Position numbers and translations under genes: made by a program
Part shown: positions 14,061 to 16,737 of the stretch, in pieces
Numbering within the stretch: position 1 is the first letter of the stretch
Layout: each line of letters begins with the position of its first letter
Source: Peptostreptococcaceae bacterium
Lineage (GTDB): Bacteria > Bacillota_A > Clostridia > Peptostreptococcales > Anaerovoracaceae
Length of the DNA stretch: 16,737 bases
NCBI GenBank assembly: GCA_016650135.1
Contig: JAENWH010000012.1
Span: 1 to 16,737, forward strand
Direction: 5' to 3'
Notes under the pieces: generated by a model
The model's input: the letters and a program-made list of their open reading frames with translations, nothing else
What the model was told of the DNA's origin: nothing
The model's database searches: none

Positions 14061-14115
14061 AAAGTAAATATTAAACAGTGCTATTAAGCTTATTTATTTG
14101 TGAAAGGACTGAATA

Positions 14116-14874
14116 ATGACTTATTCTGAAATGCTTGACTCAATAATAAAAGACAGCAAACTTTCTCTTAGACAACTGGCATCCAAATGCGGAGATTTAG
14201 GACTTAGCATTACTCCCTCCTATATTTCCCAATTGAAAAACAACAAACTTCCGGCACCAAGTCCTGAAGTATCAATTACTATCGCAAAAGCCTGCAGCAG
14301 CAAACTGCATGCAGCACTTGTTTTTTTGGGGTATATGGAAAAAGCTCCAGACATTATTAAGGATTATATGAACACCTCAACAAAACTTTACAAATTAATG
14401 ATTGAAAATTTATGCGATGGTCAGACAAAAGTTCCCCTTACAACTGAAGCGAGAGAATTTATCAATAGATTAGATGTAATATCGGCCTTTGAACTTACAA
14501 CGAATTATTTAAACGAAGGAAAATTTAATTTAACAAAAGAACTCGCAGAGGAAATGGTTTTGGTTAGTGGTGGTGCTGTTAAAACAAATAATGATATGAT
14601 TACTATTTTTTTAAATGATTCATCTATGTCTCCATCAATACCAATGCACTCGTTACTTTATATCATGCCAACAAAATTATCGTTTATTAAGGAAAAGGAT
14701 ATCATTGGAATTTACCCCCACGGCCGAAAAATGGTAACATTGAGACGCGTTTTTTTCTTGAAAGATCAAATTCTTTTAATCCCGGAAGATACAACGTATG
14801 ATATTATTTCAACTAATTCACTTGATAATATTGATTATGTAGGCAAGGTGGTTTCCTATAAAATCGACCTATAA
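14116..14874 (+). CDS. XRE-family HTH protein with S24/LexA-like C-terminal domain
   Basis: This 252-residue protein is a transcription-factor-like fusion. Residues ~5-65 are a Cro/C1-type helix-turn-helix (LSLRQLASKCGDLGLSITPSYISQLKN). A helical linker follows. Residues ~160-250 are an S24 (LexA/UmuD/C1 repressor) fold: the serine motif DSSMSPSIP has S170 at the LexA S119 position. Where LexA has VTVKRL, with catalytic Lys156, this protein has VTLRRV: R210 replaces the lysine. Self-cleavage is therefore doubtful, and the domain may serve for dimerisation. The ATG follows AAAGGA by 7 nt. It is transcribed against all complete neighbours, between obgE and the HD gene, with its own promoter and terminator. 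Targets are unknown; control of the divergent HD operon or of itself is plausible. It is phage-repressor-like, but no phage genes are nearby. Confidence 0.85.
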   Translation: MTYSEMLDSIIKDSKLSLRQLASKCGDLGLSITPSYISQLKNNKLPAPSPEVSITIAKACSSKLHAALVFLGYMEKAPDIIKDYMNTSTKLYKLMIENLCDGQTKVPLTTEAREFINRLDVISAFELTTNYLNEGKFNLTKELAEEMVLVSGGAVKTNNDMITIFLNDSSMSPSIPMHSLLYIMPTKLSFIKEKDIIGIYPHGRKMVTLRRVFFLKDQILLIPEDTTYDIISTNSLDNIDYVGKVVSYKIDL

Positions 14875-14897
14875 TTTTTCTAAACAAAAGCAACACC

Positions 14898-14943
14898 TTA
14901 TAAAAGCAAAACCTTGCATTCCTGCAAGGTTTTGCTTTTATAA
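14898..14943. terminator. Bidirectional terminator between the S24 gene and obgE
   Basis: A perfect 21-bp stem (14898-14918 with 14923-14943) closes on a 4-nt loop (TTCC). It ends in T-rich sequence on both strands and lies between convergent stops at 14874 and 14946, serving both genes. The left arm is preceded by an imperfect copy of itself at 14886-14899. Confidence 0.9.
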
Positions 14944-14945
14944 TT

Positions 14946-16232
14946 TTAATAGTATTCTTCCATATATTCAAACTCATAATCGACGATTCTAATCAAATCT
15001 CCCTCTTTAAGCCCCATTTCTTTTAGGGTCTCTAAAGCCCCTTTGTTTTCAATGTACTTGTACAAATATCTTAATGATCCCATGTCATTGAAATTGGTTG
15101 AATTAAATATTTTTTCAAGTTGTTTTCCCCTGAGGATAAAGACCTTTCCATCTGTAAATGCTTTAATATCCCTGTAAGTTGGATCTTCATTATCCTTTTC
15201 AAGATCAAAGAACTCATATGTTTCAGCCTCTGGCTCTAACTTCTGTAACAGTTCAGCAGCCTCCGCCAGCACTTCGCTCACACCGATATTGATTGGTGCG
15301 GAAACCGGAAAAACTTTATACCCTTTGCCCTCGACGTATGCCTTGAACTCAGTGTAAATAGGGTCATTGTCGTCAATAATATCCATCTTGTTGGCTACAA
15401 CAATTTGAGGTTTTTTTATCAATTTTTCGCTGTACAGTTCAAGTTCTTTATTGATTTTATTGAAATCCTCAATCGGTTTTCTTCCTTCTGAACCTGAAAC
15501 GTCTACCACATGGATAAGAACCTTGGTTCTCTCAACATGCTTTAAAAACTCATGCCCTAGTCCAGCACCTTCATGTGCGCCTTCAATAATTCCAGCAATA
15601 TCTGCCATAACAAAGCTTGTATCAAATATTTCTACAACGCCCAGATTAGGAGATATCGTTGTGAAATGATAGTTGGCAATTTTAGGATTTGCTTTTGTTG
15701 AAACTGCTAAGAAAGTTGATTTTCCAACATTAGGGAAACCAACAAGACCTACATCAGCAATAAGTTTCATTTCAAGAGAAACAGTTCTTTCTTTGCCAAG
15801 TCCACCAGCTTCAGCAAAGTTAGGCGCTTGTCTTATGGAGTTTTTAAAATGTACATTTCCTTTTCCACCTTTACCGCCCTTTGCAGCGACAAAACAGTCT
15901 CCATCCTTTATCAGATCTTTCATGACAAGTCCTGTTTCTTCATCTACTACTATTGTTCCAGGCGGCACTTTAATAACAAGATCATCGCCATATTTTCCAA
16001 ATCTTTTCTTTCTCATGCCATTTTGGCCATCTTCTGCTTCATATTTTCTTCTATATTTAAAATCCATTAGAGTTCTTAGGTTTTCATCGGCCATAAATAT
16101 TACAGCTCCGCCGTTTCCACCGTCTCCACCGTCTGGACCTCCTTCTGGTACAAAAGGTTCTCTTCTAAAGGAAACGCATCCGTTTCCACCTCTTCCAGAT
16201 TTAATGACTATCCTGGCTCTGTCTACAAACAT
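14946..16232 (-). CDS. obgE: Obg/CgtA ribosome-assembly GTPase
   Basis: This is a 428-residue essential GTPase acting in 50S subunit maturation and stress signalling. The glycine-rich Obg domain (1-158) starts MFVDRARIVIKSGRGGNG and contains PEGGPDGGDGGNGG. The G domain has G1 GFPNVGKS (165-172), G3 DIAG (211-214), G4 NKMD (281-284) and G5 SAP (311-313). The C-terminal OCT domain (~350-420) has DGKVFILRGKQLEKIF and ends EGDLIRIVDYEFEY, typical of Gram-positive Obg. Two GTG codons at 16242-16244 and 16239-16241 would lengthen it by four residues, but ATG at 16232 gives the conserved start and has GGTG 6 nt upstream. It follows rpmA, as in most bacteria, but a terminator hairpin stands between them. 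Confidence 0.97.
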   Translation of the reverse strand: MFVDRARIVIKSGRGGNGCVSFRREPFVPEGGPDGGDGGNGGAVIFMADENLRTLMDFKYRRKYEAEDGQNGMRKKRFGKYGDDLVIKVPPGTIVVDEETGLVMKDLIKDGDCFVAAKGGKGGKGNVHFKNSIRQAPNFAEAGGLGKERTVSLEMKLIADVGLVGFPNVGKSTFLAVSTKANPKIANYHFTTISPNLGVVEIFDTSFVMADIAGIIEGAHEGAGLGHEFLKHVERTKVLIHVVDVSGSEGRKPIEDFNKINKELELYSEKLIKKPQIVVANKMDIIDDNDPIYTEFKAYVEGKGYKVFPVSAPINIGVSEVLAEAAELLQKLEPEAETYEFFDLEKDNEDPTYRDIKAFTDGKVFILRGKQLEKIFNSTNFNDMGSLRYLYKYIENKGALETLKEMGLKEGDLIRIVDYEFEYMEEYY

Positions 16233-16265
16233 ATTTTTCACCACTCAATTTCTCAAATAATTAAA

Positions 16266-16288
16266 AAGCCCCTAAAAAATAGGGGCTT
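16266..16288 (-). terminator. Terminator or attenuator between rpmA and obgE
   Basis: AAGCCCCTA (16266-16274) and TAGGGGCTT (16280-16288) form a 9-bp GC-rich stem with a 5-nt loop. On the minus strand five T residues and AATTATTT follow, an intrinsic terminator. It lies 14 nt after the rpmA stop and 33 bp before obgE. Confidence 0.85.
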
Positions 16289-16302
16289 AATAAATCAATC
16301 AT

Positions 16303-16563
16303 TTATGCTTCTTTTGGATATACACTTACTTGCTTTCTGGTTTTGTCATATCTTTCGAACTTAACATCTCCGTCAATCGTTGCAAATAAAGTATCATCTC
16401 CACCAATACCTACGTTATTACCAGGGTGGAACTTTGTTCCTCTTTGTCTTACTAAGATGCTTCCAGCACTAACATATTGACCGTCGCCTCTTTTAACGCC
16501 CAAACGTCTTCCCGCACTGTCACGACCATTCTTAGAACTTCCAACTCCCTTTTTACTTGCCAT
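16303..16563 (-). CDS. rpmA: 50S ribosomal protein L27, without the cleavable N-terminal extension
   Basis: This is an 86-residue ribosomal protein of the large subunit, whose N terminus reaches the peptidyl-transferase centre. It starts [24 protein letters not shown] and continues with [28 protein letters not shown], the family signature. Most Firmicutes have ~9 extra N-terminal residues ending in FF before ASKKG or AHKKG, removed by the Prp protease. Here an in-frame TAG two codons upstream of the ATG rules that out, and GAGGAGG is correctly placed for this ATG. It lies 45 bp after the preceding gene (probably rplU), with no prp between, and a terminator follows. The protein as read resembles processed or proteobacterial-type L27. 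Confidence 0.98.
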   Translation of the reverse strand: MASKKGVGSSKNGRDSAGRRLGVKRGDGQYVSAGSILVRQRGTKFHPGNNVGIGGDDTLFATIDGDVKFERYDKTRKQVSVYPKEA

Positions 16564-16608
16564 AGACTAAACACCTCCTCGTTATCGTAAAATCTATTAT
16601 TCTGTAAG

Positions 16609-16737
16609 TTATTTAGCTGCAGGCTTTTTAGTCGCTGCTTTTTTAACTACAGGTTTTTTTGCTGTTACTGCTTTTTTTGCTACTGTTTTCTTTTCAACTG
16701 GAGCTTTTGCTTTTGCCGGAGCTTTTGCTTTTGCCGG
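16609..16737 (-). CDS. rplU: Lys/Ala/Pro-rich C-terminal tail, probably of ribosomal protein L21 (5' partial)
   Basis: Only the last 42 codons are inside the window, ending in a TAA at 16609-16611. The translation is entirely low-complexity: two PAKAKA units, then APVEKKTVAKKAVTAKKP and further KK/AA steps ending KKPAAK. It would be strongly basic and disordered. The identity comes from position: rplU directly or nearly directly precedes rpmA in most bacteria, and Clostridia may carry Lys/Ala-rich tails on L21. A histone H1-like protein or another basic protein would give a similar tail, so the name is an inference. The start and the L21 core lie beyond the right edge. Confidence 0.65.
   Translation of the reverse strand, partial: PAKAKAPAKAKAPVEKKTVAKKAVTAKKPVVKKAATKKPAAK
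16702..16737. repeat. Two perfect 18-bp tandem repeats coding PAKAKA
   Basis: Identical 18-bp units occupy 16702-16719 and 16720-16737 and run to the window edge, so more copies may follow. Each encodes one PAKAKA hexapeptide of the basic tail on the minus strand. Perfect DNA identity suggests recent unit duplication and possible length variation among strains. Confidence 0.85.

Noticed and set aside
14116..14874. Prophage remnant marked by a C1-like repressor.
   Set aside because: No integrase, structural genes, att-like repeats or base-composition shift accompany it; flanking genes are housekeeping genes.
15673..16260. Long plus-strand ORF (195 codons) opposite obgE.
   Set aside because: It is the antisense of the Gly-rich Obg domain, giving Pro/Ser-rich low complexity, with no ribosome binding site; obgE is certain.

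Overview
This window looks like a chromosomal segment of an AT-rich, endospore-forming, anaerobic Firmicute of the class Clostridia. The evidence is spo0A with a 0A box in its promoter, clostridial-type IscS/IscU, CstA, a ferredoxin-fused aldo/keto reductase and a diiron ferritin-like protein. The overall protein character resembles acetogens of the Acetobacterium/Eubacterium group, but that placement is an inference. I saw no tRNA, rRNA, insertion sequence, prophage or CRISPR array.

Layout. (1) Bases 1-541, plus strand: the end of an aldo/keto reductase with a C-terminal two-cluster ferredoxin domain. (2) 569-3267, minus: iscS-iscU-mnmA, a sulfur-transfer and tRNA 2-thiolation operon. Its MnmA has the CxxC...C pattern of cluster-dependent thiolases. 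(3) 3448-3654, minus: a small DUF896 (YnzC-like) gene with a strong promoter, a perfect palindrome over its start site and a 25-bp hairpin terminator. (4) 3789-7249, minus: an unknown 169-aa protein, the CstA transporter, an unknown 95-aa protein and an ArsA/Get3-type ATPase, probably one operon from a near-consensus promoter at 7369-7397. (5) 7515-9117, minus: a ferritin-like protein and an FMN-dependent alpha-hydroxyacid oxidase homologue with an N-terminal cysteine cluster and an unusual translation start region. (6) 9287-10834, minus: spo0A and a ComEA-like DNA-binding protein, each with its own promoter. (7) 10910-13960, minus: an HD-domain phosphohydrolase, a TIGR03960-type radical SAM protein and its DUF2344 partner, with overlapping stop and start codons. 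(8) 14116-14874, plus: an XRE/S24 repressor-like protein whose catalytic lysine appears replaced by arginine. It is the only complete gene on the plus strand. (9) 14946-16737, minus: obgE, rpmA and the lysine/alanine-rich tail of the preceding gene, most likely rplU (L21).

How the genes fit together. IscS delivers persulfide sulfur to IscU for Fe-S assembly and to MnmA for tRNA U34 thiolation. CstA imports peptides or pyruvate, and the small protein and ATPase behind it may help its assembly. ObgE, L27 and L21 form the classic ribosome-assembly cluster. Here L27 lacks the cleavable N-terminal extension typical of Firmicutes, and the Prp protease gene that would cut it is absent from its usual place. 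Spo0A and ComEA point to sporulation and DNA uptake. No clearly new multi-gene system is proven. The best leads are the CstA/95-aa/ArsA operon, the MnmA variant, the L27/Prp co-absence, the S24 protein without its catalytic lysine, and a start region where a hairpin may bring a distant Shine-Dalgarno sequence next to the start codon.
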